A stretch of DNA of 64,000 nt from NCBI GenBank assembly GCA_021390615.1, contig JAJEJU010000025.1, positions 62,001 to 126,000 on the forward strand. Direction: 5' to 3'. Of the stretch, positions 8,268-17,303 are shown one piece after another. The notes under the pieces were generated by a model. That model saw only the letters and a list, made by a program, of their open reading frames with translations, was not told where the DNA came from and searched no databases. Within the stretch, counting starts at the first letter, position 1. Every line of letters starts with the position of its first letter. The stretch comes from Rhodanobacteraceae bacterium ZG21-1 (lineage in GTDB: Bacteria; Pseudomonadota; Gammaproteobacteria; Xanthomonadales; Rhodanobacteraceae). Position numbers and translations under genes: made by a program.

Positions 8268-11200
8268 ATGTCCTTCCCCACTTCCACCGCCGGTCCCGCG
8301 CTGAGCACCGAATACATCCGGCGCCTCGGCGGTCCGGCCCAACTCGCGGTCAGCTGGACCTGGGAAAACGCCCGCTCGGTGCGCGTGCAGTTGCATGCGC
8401 TGAACACCACGCCGGCCTATCTGATCCACGCCTGCCACCTGTCGATGCACAGCGTGCCGGTATGCCGCTTCCGCATGCCCGCGCGGATCATCGGCCCGCA
8501 GGAACGCCACGTGGAATTCCTGCTCGAGTACGACGCCGCCGGCGTGCTGCAGCTGCACGCCAGCATTCCGTTCGACACCGACAAATGGTTCAGCGACGTG
8601 CTGAGTCCGGACGAGCCGCCCGAGCCCACGCCGTCGCCCGATCCGGACGGGCCGGACGATCCCGACTCGCCGCCATGGAGTCCGTTCTACGATCCGGACC
8701 AGGCCTACGGCTTCAGCCTGGTCAATCCGCGTCAGCGTTACCGCATCTTCGATTTCCTGTGGCTGCGCGGGATCGCCGCGGCGGGCGCGGACGAGCCGAG
8801 TTTCCTCGAAACCCGGCAGGTTTCCACGGCGACCAGCTATCCGCTGCTGACCGCCCTGGCCGACGAACGCGACAAGGCGGCAACGCCGCACGACGCCTGG
8901 GTCACCTTGGCCAAGACGGCCGCTGCCTACATGCAGGGCAGCAGCAAGGCCAAGACCGAGAACGCCTTCCCTTACCTGAAGTCGCTGGCCGAGCTGGACC
9001 CCGAATGGCGCGCGCTGAGCGCCCTGCGCCTGCGCCTGCTGCGGATCGAGGGCGAGACCACGCGCGAGGTACTGGACGCCGTCGTCGCCGAGCAAGGCGC
9101 GATACCGCCGCGCTACGCCGAGAGCAAGGCCTTCCGCACGCAATGGGTGCGCGTATGGCAGAGCCTGGTCGCGCTGGCGCTGTGCGACGGCGACGGCGAA
9201 TACGCCGCCGCGCTGCGCGATCTGCTGCGCGCCGCCTGGTTCCTGTTCGATCTGCAGGCCGGCGACGTCGACCTGAGCCAGCCGCGCGCACGGCTGGAAC
9301 GGCTCGAAGGCGTCGCCGTGATACCCGTCTGCGCGGTGCCGCCCCGCGGCGCGCTGCCCATGCCCACTGGCGGGCTGGTGCGCCTGCTCGGCGTGGGCGA
9401 GCTGCAGGCCATCTACAAGGAAGGCGAGCGCTACGTGCCGGGGCCGCTGTCCAGAACCTTCAACGTGCTGCGCGGAGAACGCCGGCGCCTGCGCACGATC
9501 GAGGAAAGCCTCGACCTGGAACAGACCGACAACGCCAGCGCCCGCGACCTCAGCGCATCTGCCGGCGAACGCACGACCCAGGCCAGCGATCTGGAAGAGG
9601 CGCTGCGCGCGACCATCGAGTCGGGCTGCAACGAACGCGACTTCAACAACCTCAGCGTGGTCTACAACGACATCTATATGCCGCAGTCGATCAGCGGCGA
9701 CTGGACCGACACCGCCGCCGACCAGCTGCGCGAGCAGTCGCGCGCCGCCAGGCTGGCGCGCGAGATCACTCGCCGCGCCGCGCGCCGGGTGGCCGAAAGC
9801 GTGCAGTCGGTGCGCCGCGCCATCCACGCGCAGCGACGTGAGCACACCGTCGTCCGCGACATCGACAACCGCGCGGCGCCGCAGCACCTCAACGGGCTGT
9901 ATCGCTGGCTGATCCGGCGCTCGCGGCTGTCCCTGCAGGACGAGGGTCGGCGCCTGGTGGTCGAATGCATCGTGGCCCATCCCGGCGCGAAGCTGGCGAA
10001 TCAGGCCGACCTGCCGGCCGGCGTCGCGGTCACGCCGCCGCCCACCCTGGCCGATCTGAAGATCCAGGCGCCTGCCGACGTGAAGCCCGACAACTACCTC
10101 GGGCTGGCCGCGACCTTCGGCCTGCTGCAGCCGCCCGAGCCGCCCGAACCGCAGCGCGGCTTCAGCGTGCGGCTCACCGGCCAGGCCGCGCAGGCCAGCG
10201 CCTGCCTGCGCCTGCCCGACGGCTACCTGCCCGTGACCACAGGCGCTTCGAACGCAGCGACCGCCAAGGCCACGCTGAGCTATGTCAGCTCCGACAAGTC
10301 GCAGGCGCTGGTATGCAGCGTCGGCGCCTACACCGCCGTCTACGGCGGCACGCCGCCTGCACCGGCTGCACCGCCGGCGGCGCGCGCCGACCTCGCCGTC
10401 GTCGCCGATCCGCCGGCGCCGCCATGCAGCTGCAACATGATCGATCCGTTCAAGCAGCAGCCGATGCCGCCGCCCGTACCGGGCACCGGCAGCGACGCCG
10501 CGGTGACCATCGACCCCGCGGCCACGGAGATTCCCATCCTCGTCTATTCGGGCGCGACGTTTTATGCGGTGAGCGTGACTGTGCAGGCGCAGGACAGCGC
10601 GTATGCCGAAAAGCTGCAGCGCTGGCAGCAGGCGCTCTACGCGCAGTTGCTCGCCGCCTGCATCGAACAGCGTCGGCGCTATGCGCAAGAGCGTAAGGAA
10701 CGATTGCAGCAATGCCTTGGCGCTTCCCAGCGAGCGACCCTGGTCGCCGAGCTGAAACGTCAGGCGCTGGATCTGCTGGCCGCCCTGCACTGCTCGCCCA
10801 GCGGCACGCCGCCGCCGGCGACGCCGGCACTGCTGAGCATGTTGGATGTGGCCTTTCAATGGCGCCAGATGGCCTATGCCTTTCTGCCGTGGGCGCCGGA
10901 CCAGCCCAGCACAGCGACCGCGCCGTCCTGGCACGGACTGGACAGCGCCACGCATGCCGACGCCGCCCTGGGCGAGGCCTTCCTCAGCGCCGGCTCGGCG
11001 CGCGTGCTGATCCCGGTGATGCCGGGCCACGAACTCGCCCTGCTGTACTACCTCAGCTACGGCGCGCCCTGGCGACTCGGCGACGGCGACGCCCTGCTGC
11101 CCGCGCCGTGGCTGGCCGCCGCCGCCGAACTGGCGCGGCCGCGCTCACCGCGCCGGCGCTGCTGGTGGATCGAGGAACCCACCGCGCTGGAGATCCTGCA

Positions 11201-11288
11201 GCAGGACGAGTACCTGCCCCGCGTGGTATTTCAGCCGGACCAGCTTCGTCCGGGCTGCGACGTCACCCAGCCGGAACCCGCGCCATGA
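8268..11288 (+). CDS. Large (1006 aa) uncharacterised protein of the collar/lectin cluster
   Basis: No signal peptide or membrane segment. From N to C the protein shows a beta-rich domain (1-110) resembling that of the preceding gene, an acidic proline-rich linker (about 118-140), and a helical region rich in Leu/Ala/Arg (about 150-360). Next comes a long charged helical stretch around 390-560 (GERRRLRTIEESLDLE, and ARLAREITRRAARRVAE) ending in LNGLYRWLIRR. It finishes with Pro/Ala-rich linkers and a C-terminal domain containing tryptophans. Alternating coiled-coil-like and linker regions suggest a structural or scaffold protein. It overlaps the following collar gene by ATGA, so the two are translationally coupled. 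No catalytic motif is recognised. Confidence 0.85.
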   Translation: MSFPTSTAGPALSTEYIRRLGGPAQLAVSWTWENARSVRVQLHALNTTPAYLIHACHLSMHSVPVCRFRMPARIIGPQERHVEFLLEYDAAGVLQLHASIPFDTDKWFSDVLSPDEPPEPTPSPDPDGPDDPDSPPWSPFYDPDQAYGFSLVNPRQRYRIFDFLWLRGIAAAGADEPSFLETRQVSTATSYPLLTALADERDKAATPHDAWVTLAKTAAAYMQGSSKAKTENAFPYLKSLAELDPEWRALSALRLRLLRIEGETTREVLDAVVAEQGAIPPRYAESKAFRTQWVRVWQSLVALALCDGDGEYAAALRDLLRAAWFLFDLQAGDVDLSQPRARLERLEGVAVIPVCAVPPRGALPMPTGGLVRLLGVGELQAIYKEGERYVPGPLSRTFNVLRGERRRLRTIEESLDLEQTDNASARDLSASAGERTTQASDLEEALRATIESGCNERDFNNLSVVYNDIYMPQSISGDWTDTAADQLREQSRAARLAREITRRAARRVAESVQSVRRAIHAQRREHTVVRDIDNRAAPQHLNGLYRWLIRRSRLSLQDEGRRLVVECIVAHPGAKLANQADLPAGVAVTPPPTLADLKIQAPADVKPDNYLGLAATFGLLQPPEPPEPQRGFSVRLTGQAAQASACLRLPDGYLPVTTGASNAATAKATLSYVSSDKSQALVCSVGAYTAVYGGTPPAPAAPPAARADLAVVADPPAPPCSCNMIDPFKQQPMPPPVPGTGSDAAVTIDPAATEIPILVYSGATFYAVSVTVQAQDSAYAEKLQRWQQALYAQLLAACIEQRRRYAQERKERLQQCLGASQRATLVAELKRQALDLLAALHCSPSGTPPPATPALLSMLDVAFQWRQMAYAFLPWAPDQPSTATAPSWHGLDSATHADAALGEAFLSAGSARVLIPVMPGHELALLYYLSYGAPWRLGDGDALLPAPWLAAAAELARPRSPRRRCWWIEEPTALEILQQDEYLPRVVFQPDQLRPGCDVTQPEPAP

Positions 11289-12046
11289 GCGACCTGCAGG
11301 CCTTCGGCAGCCATGCCACGCACGCCGTGTCCGCACCGGTGGGCAGCGTCGTCATGTATGCCGGGCCGGTGGAAGATCATCTCGCTGCACCGACGCCGCA
11401 GCGTCAGCGCCTGCATGCGCAAGGCTGGCTGGTCTGCGACGGTCTCGCGCTGCCGATCCACGACGACCACGGCAGGCGCACGGTGTACTGGCCGCTGTAC
11501 GAAATCATCGGCACCCTCTACGGCGGCGACGCCGCCCACTTCCAGTTGCCCGACTATCGCGGCTACTTCTTCCGCGGCCGCGACTTCGACAACGGCAGCG
11601 GCTCCTACACGCCGCGCGATCCCGACCGTGCCACGCGCACGCCGTCCAGTCCCGGGCAATCGGCCACCGGCGTCGGCTCGACCCAGGACAGCGTGGTGCA
11701 GAACCACGGCCACGACTACACGCACCTGGTGACCACGCCGCCGTCCGAACTGGTCACCCAGGGCGAAGGGCCGCCCGGCCTCGCCACCGCGCAGGCCTGC
11801 GCCACCGACTACGGCGCGCCGCAGGCATGGGTCGGCAAGACCTTCGCGGAAACCCGGCCGATCAACATCTCGATCAACCTGCTGATCAAGTTCACCCAGC
11901 GCGTCGGCCATCCCGACCCGTCGCTGTCCCGCCTGCTCGGCCTCGCCGACGTCGGACCGTCGCTGTTCGGATCGCAGCTGCTCGGATCGCCTTTCGCCGG
12001 CCTGCACCCTCCCGCCAGGCCGCCGCCCCGCCGCCGCCGTTCCTAA
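11285..12046 (+). CDS. Phage tail-collar-domain protein
   Basis: 253 residues. The ATG overlaps the stop of the 1006-residue gene (ATGA at 11285-11288). Residues 15-110 carry the tail-collar signature: a GSVVMYAGP start, a GWLVCDG strand, YEIIGTLYGG, and FQLPDYRGYFFRG with RDFDNGSG. The conserved NHGHDY follows, and SINLLIKF near the end matches the usual collar C-terminal strand. The last 20 residues are a Pro/Arg-rich tail. Collar domains normally sit at phage or tailocin fibre tips. No other tail gene is nearby, so this looks like a domesticated fibre-tip domain for binding or display, coupled to its upstream partner. Confidence 0.88.
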   Translation: MSDLQAFGSHATHAVSAPVGSVVMYAGPVEDHLAAPTPQRQRLHAQGWLVCDGLALPIHDDHGRRTVYWPLYEIIGTLYGGDAAHFQLPDYRGYFFRGRDFDNGSGSYTPRDPDRATRTPSSPGQSATGVGSTQDSVVQNHGHDYTHLVTTPPSELVTQGEGPPGLATAQACATDYGAPQAWVGKTFAETRPINISINLLIKFTQRVGHPDPSLSRLLGLADVGPSLFGSQLLGSPFAGLHPPARPPPRRRRS

Positions 12047-12193
12047 GCACGCGCAAGACCTGTCACCGACGCACGCCCTCCGCGCCTTCCGCGCGGGACG
12101 GCGTCGTGCGCCCCGCGGAAGCCAGCGACGCGGCGCACGACCGGCACCACGCAAGCCCTTCGCAGCATCGCAAGCATCCAGAGGACCGAGACC

Positions 12194-13645
12194 ATGTTGA
12201 TCGACGAGATCTACCAGCTGCTGGGCGGCGACGCCAACCCGGACCGAGGCATCACCTACGGCCTCAGCGACGGCAACACCTGGGAGCAGCTGCTCTCCAC
12301 GCCCAACCTGTGGGGCCACAATCCCGCGGTCAACGACTACGAGCCGGCCGGGCTCAACCTGGTCGAGGCGATCAAGAACCTGATCGGCTCGGCGCAGCAC
12401 AGCGTCGACATCGCCACGCTCACGCCGCTGCCGGACGGCCTGTTCCTGCAGGCCATCCGCGAAGGCATCCAGGCCGCAGCGAAGGCCGGCCGCAAGATCG
12501 TGGTGCGCGTGCTGCAGGGCGTGTTCTATCCGGTGTCGGTGCCGTTCATCGATCCGCTGCCGGGCATGCTCGGCTTCCTGCGCGATCTCGACCTGCCCGA
12601 AGGCGTGCCCGCCTACGTCGGCGCCATGCAGAGCGGCTGGACGTCCTGGAATCACGCCAAGCTGGTGATCGTGGACGGCCAGCGCGCGATCACCGGCGGC
12701 CACAATCTGTGGACGGCGACCTACTGCGGCTTCGCCCCGGTGCACGACGTGTCGATCGAACTGAGCGGACCCGCCGTGGCGGTGGCGCAGAACTTCCTAG
12801 ACAAGCAATGGAGCGTGCTCGCGCGCTACTCGCGCAGCAGCGACCACAGCAAGTGGTACTGGAGCCGCATGCAGCTCGACGGCCGCCTGTACGAGAACGC
12901 GCTGCCGAGCATCCGCTCGGCCCCCGCGGTAGGCGCCGGCGCCACCCGCGTGCTGGCGCTGGCGCGCATGGGCGCCAAGCTGGTGCCGTCCAGCCCGAGC
13001 GCGAACGCCAGCCGCAGCGCGCGCATCGCCGCCGTGAAGCGCGCGAAGTCGCACGTGCGCATCTCGCAGCAGATGCTGGGCGGTTCGGCCATGGGCCATC
13101 TCGACGACGACTTCTTCCACGCGCTCTGCCGCCACGTCGCCGGCGGCAAGCAGCTGAGCATCATCATCTCCGACACGCGCGCCAGCAGCGCCTCCGGCGC
13201 GCCCTACTCCGGCTACGGCGTGAAGCAGACCGCCGAGCACATCGCCACCGAAGTGGGCCGCATCACCGGCAAGCAAGGTGCGGAACTGGCCAGGTTCCTG
13301 GCCCCCCTGGTCCACGTCGGGCCGGTGCGCATCTACGAGCGCAAGCCGGGCGATCCCGGCGCGCAGAGCTGGAAGTGGCGCAACGGCTCCAAGGCCATCG
13401 AGCCGGCCAACCACGCCAAGGTCTACATCATCGACGAGGAAGCCTTCTATGTCGGCTCCGACAACGCCTATGCCGCGCCGAACAACGAAGAGGGCCTGCA
13501 GGAGTTCGGCTTCCTGATCTCCGGCAAGGACGAAACGCGGCGATTCATCGGCGAGTACTGGGACAAGTTCTGGCACTACGCCGCGCAGTTCGAATACACG
13601 GGCTGGCAGCAGTTCGCACTGATGACAGAGGGAGAGCCGGCATGA
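12194..13645 (+). CDS. Phospholipase D-superfamily protein
   Basis: 483 residues, no signal peptide. Two HKD motifs define the bilobal PLD active site: H154-x-K156-x4-D161 in NHAKLVIVDG followed by GGHN, and H407-x-K409-x4-D414 in NHAKVYIID followed by GSDN. Both halves keep the His, Lys and Asp, so a phosphodiesterase or transphosphatidylase activity is expected; the substrate may be phospholipid or nucleic acid. The start at 12194 lies 148 bases after the collar gene, a gap in which I see nothing. The stop overlaps the start of the beta-propeller gene by ATGA, so enzyme and lectin-like protein are made together. Confidence 0.9.
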   Translation: MLIDEIYQLLGGDANPDRGITYGLSDGNTWEQLLSTPNLWGHNPAVNDYEPAGLNLVEAIKNLIGSAQHSVDIATLTPLPDGLFLQAIREGIQAAAKAGRKIVVRVLQGVFYPVSVPFIDPLPGMLGFLRDLDLPEGVPAYVGAMQSGWTSWNHAKLVIVDGQRAITGGHNLWTATYCGFAPVHDVSIELSGPAVAVAQNFLDKQWSVLARYSRSSDHSKWYWSRMQLDGRLYENALPSIRSAPAVGAGATRVLALARMGAKLVPSSPSANASRSARIAAVKRAKSHVRISQQMLGGSAMGHLDDDFFHALCRHVAGGKQLSIIISDTRASSASGAPYSGYGVKQTAEHIATEVGRITGKQGAELARFLAPLVHVGPVRIYERKPGDPGAQSWKWRNGSKAIEPANHAKVYIIDEEAFYVGSDNAYAAPNNEEGLQEFGFLISGKDETRRFIGEYWDKFWHYAAQFEYTGWQQFALMTEGEPA

Positions 13646-14862
13646 ACAACTATATCCATCGCGTCACCAACCAGTCGCGGAACTACGTGCAGCTGATCGT
13701 GCTGCACAAGTCGGACCGGCTCAGCTACGACCTGGTGCTCGGTCCGGACCAGTCGGTGGACTACGCCAGCCTGTACGGCGCAGCGAGCGCGCCGGTGCCG
13801 GTCGCCGACTCCGCCGCGGACTTCGCCGACGCGCACATCTGGCTGCGCGTCGGCGATCGCGTGTCGGCGCTCTATGCGCGCGGAGGCAAGGTGCGGCATG
13901 CCGCCGACGGCCGCTTCGACGAACGCGCGCCCAGCCTGGGCGGTTTCGCCGGCCCCGGCCCGATCGCCCTGGTGGTCGGTCCCGAGGGCGGCGTCGCCGG
14001 CGAACTGGTGCGCTTCGCCACCGGCCCGCAGATCGCCGCGGTAGCCTGGGCCAACTCCCGCTACGCGCTGTACGGCACCAACCAGCGCGACGGCACCCTG
14101 GTGCAGAAGGCCTATCTGACCGCGCATTGGGCGCCGTGGGAATCGCTGGGCAAGCCGGCGGCCGGCCTGGCCGGTCCGATCGCCGCGGCGTCATGGGCGG
14201 ATTTTCGCTACTCGGTCTATGCGCTGGGGAGCGACGGCCTGCTCTACGAAAAAGCCTGGCTGACCGACCGCTGGGAAGAATGGATGCAACATGCTTCGCC
14301 CGACGGCGTGGCGCTGCGCGATTTCGCCGCGGTGAAATGGGAAACCGGTCGCTACGGCATCTACGCCGTCGGCAACAACGGCGATCTCTATCAGCGCTGG
14401 TGGGGCCTGAACCAATGGCATCCCTGGGAAAACCTGGGACGGCCGGATCCGATCGGGCTCGCCGGCGCGATCACCGCGGTGAGCTGGAGCGGCTACCGCT
14501 ACGGCGTCTATGCACTGGGCACCGACGGCCAGGTCTGGCAGAAGTGGTACGGCTCGGGCTGGTCGGGCTGGGAGAGCGTCGGCCGGCCGGATTCGCCGCT
14601 GCGGACGCTCGCCTCCACCTCCTGGTCGGATCGCCAATACGCGATCGCCGGCGTCTGCCAGGACGGCAATCTGTGGTGCCGCGAATATCGCCACGCCTGG
14701 TCGCCCTGGAAAAATCTGGGCAAGCCCGAAGCCAGCCCGCTGGCTGGCCCCGCCTGCGCGGTGTCATGGCGACTCGGCGCCTACGCCTACTACGCGCAGG
14801 GCGAGGACGGCCTGCTCTACGAACTGTACGAAGGCCACTGGCGCGCGCTCGACGCCAGCTGA
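13642..14862 (+). CDS. PLL-type beta-propeller (lectin-like) protein
   Basis: 406 residues. Residues about 1-120 form a non-repetitive N-terminal domain. Residues 130-406 contain at least six repeats of about 46 residues with a common pattern: an AVSW strand, RYGVYALG, DG-LYQK, then W-x2-WE-x-LG-(K/R)P. This is the pattern of PLL-like bacterial propeller lectins (Photorhabdus PLL family, known to bind fucosylated or O-methylated sugars). Sugar specificity cannot be read here. Translational coupling with the PLD gene suggests a binding protein partnered with an enzyme. No signal peptide is present, so export, if any, would be by a non-Sec route or lysis. Confidence 0.85.
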   Translation: MNNYIHRVTNQSRNYVQLIVLHKSDRLSYDLVLGPDQSVDYASLYGAASAPVPVADSAADFADAHIWLRVGDRVSALYARGGKVRHAADGRFDERAPSLGGFAGPGPIALVVGPEGGVAGELVRFATGPQIAAVAWANSRYALYGTNQRDGTLVQKAYLTAHWAPWESLGKPAAGLAGPIAAASWADFRYSVYALGSDGLLYEKAWLTDRWEEWMQHASPDGVALRDFAAVKWETGRYGIYAVGNNGDLYQRWWGLNQWHPWENLGRPDPIGLAGAITAVSWSGYRYGVYALGTDGQVWQKWYGSGWSGWESVGRPDSPLRTLASTSWSDRQYAIAGVCQDGNLWCREYRHAWSPWKNLGKPEASPLAGPACAVSWRLGAYAYYAQGEDGLLYELYEGHWRALDAS

Positions 14863-14926
14863 AACCGAGGCACGGTTCGCGCAAGAGATGATCTCGCGCG
14901 GCCGCTGCTCGCACGGCATTTCCTGC

Positions 14927-15391
14927 TCAGGGTGCGCGCCGGTACACCACGAAGCCGGACTTTTCCGCCACTTGGTCGTACAGCCGCATGGCGGTCGCGT
15001 TGGTTTCGTGGGTCTGCCAATACAGCCGCGGGCAGCCGGCCGAGCGCGCGTGTTCGCCGACCGCTTCGATCAGCAGGCGGCCGACACCGCGCCCTCGCGC
15101 CGACGCGATGGTGAACAGGTCCTGCAGATAACAGCTCGGCGCGAGCTGGATGGTGCTGCGGTGATAGAGGAAATGCGCCAGACCGAGCAGGCAGCCGCCC
15201 TCGTCTTCGGCGACCAGCGCGTGCATGGGCTCGTAGGCGTCGAAAAAACGCGCCCAGGTGGTTTCGCTCACCTGGGCCGGCAAGGCCGTGGCGCCTTCGC
15301 GTCCGTAAAACGCGTTATAGCCGTCCCACAGCAGCGCCCAGGCCGCGCGATCCTCCGGCCGCACCGATCGGATGAGTACCGGCGCGCTCAT
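14927..15391 (-). CDS. GNAT-family N-acetyltransferase
   Basis: 154 residues from the ATG at 15391. The acetyl-CoA-binding motif A is clear (DLFTIASARGRGVGRLLIEA), and the later WQTHETNATAMRLYDQV and FVVYRR strands are typical GNAT C-terminal features. Substrate is unknown. It follows the ABC exporter gene on the same strand after a 58-base gap and may be co-transcribed with it. A longer in-frame extension upstream (to 15520) would overlap the ABC gene and lacks coding character. Confidence 0.88.
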   Translation of the reverse strand: MSAPVLIRSVRPEDRAAWALLWDGYNAFYGREGATALPAQVSETTWARFFDAYEPMHALVAEDEGGCLLGLAHFLYHRSTIQLAPSCYLQDLFTIASARGRGVGRLLIEAVGEHARSAGCPRLYWQTHETNATAMRLYDQVAEKSGFVVYRRAP

Positions 15392-15449
15392 CGCGACAAC
15401 CTGCGCGCGCAGCACTGGCAGCCGATCATGTCTTGCATGCTGTACGCAC

Positions 15450-17303
15450 TCACTGCACGGTCTCCAAGGCGTCCTCCGCCGCCACGAAGCCGCCGGTCTG
15501 GCGCCGCCACAGGCGGGCATAGAGACCGTCGTGCGCGATCAGCTGCGCATGCGTGCCCGACTCCACGATCTGGCCCTTGTCCAGCACGACCAGGCGATCC
15601 ATGCGCGCGATGGTGGACAGGCGATGCGCGATGGCGATGACGGTCTTGCCCTGCATCAGGATGTCCAGGCTGCTCTGGATCGCCGCCTCCGCCTCGGAGT
15701 CCAGCGCCGAGGTGGCCTCGTCGAGCACCAGGATCGGCGCGTCCTTGAGCAGCACGCGGGCGATCGCGATGCGCTGGCGCTGGCCGCCGCTGAGCTTGAC
15801 GCCGCGCTCGCCGACCAGGGCTTCGTAGCCGGCACGTCCTTCGCTGTCGATCAGCTGCGGAATGAATTCGTCCGCGCGCGCCTTGCGCACGGCTTCCAGC
15901 AACTGTTCCTCGTTGGCGTCGGGGCGGCCGTACAGCAGGTTGTCGCGGATCGAGCGATGCAGCAGCGAGGTGTCCTGGGTCACCACGCCGACCTGCGAGC
16001 GCAAGCTTTCCTGAGTCACGCCGGCGATGTCCTGGCCGTCGATCAGGATGCGCCCGCCTTCCAGGTCGTACAGCCGCAGCATCACGTTGACCAGGGTCGA
16101 CTTGCCGGCGCCGGAAGGGCCGACCAGGCCGATCTTCTCGCCGGCGCGCACGGCCAGGTCGAGCCCGGCGATCACGCCGCCCTGCTTGCCGTAGTGGAAG
16201 TGGATCTGCTCGAAGCGCACCGCGCCCGCATTGACCTCCAGCGGCACGGCGTCTTCGCGATCCTGCACCGCGCGCGGCTGCGCGATGGTGGTGATGCCGT
16301 CCTGCACCGTGCCGATGTTCTCGAAGATGCCGTTGACCACCCACATGATCCAGCCGGACATGTTGTTGATGCGGATCACCAGCCCGGTGGCCAGGGCGAT
16401 CGCGCCCACCGTCACCTTGCCTTCGTTCCACAGCCACACCGCCAGGCCCGAGGTGCCGACGATCAGGAAGCCGTTGAGCGCGGTGATGGTGGCGTCCATC
16501 GCCGTGGTCAGCCGGGTCATCCGGCGCAGCAGGTCGGTCTGCTCGCGCATCGCTTCGGCCACGTAGGCCTCTTCGCGCTGGGTATGCGCGAACAGCTTCA
16601 GGGTGAGCACGTTGCTGTAGCCGTCGACGATGCGGCCCATCAGCTTCGAACGCGCCTCCGAGGCGCGCCAGGAACGCTCCTTGGTGCGCGGGATGAAATA
16701 GCTCAGGGTGGCCACGTAGGCGACCAGCCACAGCACCAGCGGCAGGGCCAGCCACACGTCGGCCTTGGCGAACAGCACCAGCGCGCTGCCGGTGTAGATC
16801 ACCACGTACCAGATCGCGTCGACGATCTGCACCGCCGATTCGCGCAGCGAGGCGCCGGTCTGCATGATGCGGTTGGCGATGCGACCCGCGTAGTCGTTCT
16901 GGAAGAACGTCAGGCTCTGCCGGATCACGTAGCGGTGCTGCTGCCAGCGGATGCGGTTGGTCAGGCTGGGCACCACGGCCTGGTTGATCAGCATGTCGTG
17001 CAGGCCGATCGACAGCGGGCGCGCCACCAGCGCCACCAGGGCCATCCACAGCAGCTCGTGCCCGTGCAGGCGGAAGAAATCCTTGGCCGGCGCGCCCTTG
17101 GCCATGTCGACGATGCTGCCGACGAAGCCGAACAGCGACACTTCCACGATCGCCACCACGAAGCCCACCACGATCGCGGTGGCGAACACCGGCCACACCT
17201 GGCGCAGGTAGAACGCGTAGAAGCGTCCCACCGACTGCGGCGGCATGTGGTCGACCGGCTCCTTGAAAGCGTCGATCAGCGATTCGAACCAGCGGAAAAT
17301 CAT
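15450..17303 (-). CDS. ABC exporter, fused permease-ATPase (MsbA/multidrug type)
   Basis: 617 residues. An N-terminal ABC type-1 transmembrane domain spans about residues 30-340 with roughly six membrane helices. The ATPase follows, with Walker A GPSGAGKS (395-402), Q-loop VTQD, signature LSGGQ (504-508), Walker B ILVLDE (524-529) and H-loop His560. This half-transporter would act as a homodimer exporting lipid, drug or peptide from the cytoplasmic side; the substrate cannot be decided. The length is standard and the first ATG gives MIFRWFESLI, a plausible cytoplasmic N-terminus. Confidence 0.93.
   Translation of the reverse strand: MIFRWFESLIDAFKEPVDHMPPQSVGRFYAFYLRQVWPVFATAIVVGFVVAIVEVSLFGFVGSIVDMAKGAPAKDFFRLHGHELLWMALVALVARPLSIGLHDMLINQAVVPSLTNRIRWQQHRYVIRQSLTFFQNDYAGRIANRIMQTGASLRESAVQIVDAIWYVVIYTGSALVLFAKADVWLALPLVLWLVAYVATLSYFIPRTKERSWRASEARSKLMGRIVDGYSNVLTLKLFAHTQREEAYVAEAMREQTDLLRRMTRLTTAMDATITALNGFLIVGTSGLAVWLWNEGKVTVGAIALATGLVIRINNMSGWIMWVVNGIFENIGTVQDGITTIAQPRAVQDREDAVPLEVNAGAVRFEQIHFHYGKQGGVIAGLDLAVRAGEKIGLVGPSGAGKSTLVNVMLRLYDLEGGRILIDGQDIAGVTQESLRSQVGVVTQDTSLLHRSIRDNLLYGRPDANEEQLLEAVRKARADEFIPQLIDSEGRAGYEALVGERGVKLSGGQRQRIAIARVLLKDAPILVLDEATSALDSEAEAAIQSSLDILMQGKTVIAIAHRLSTIARMDRLVVLDKGQIVESGTHAQLIAHDGLYARLWRRQTGGFVAAEDALETVQ

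Noticed and set aside
7836-11030. A 1064-codon minus-strand open frame opposite the 1006-residue gene
   Set aside because: No motif, biased composition, and it would conflict with the ATGA-coupled plus-strand genes.
11285-12046. A prophage or tailocin remnant
   Set aside because: The collar domain is the only phage-like part. No sheath, tube, baseplate, capsid, lysis or integrase gene is present in the window.
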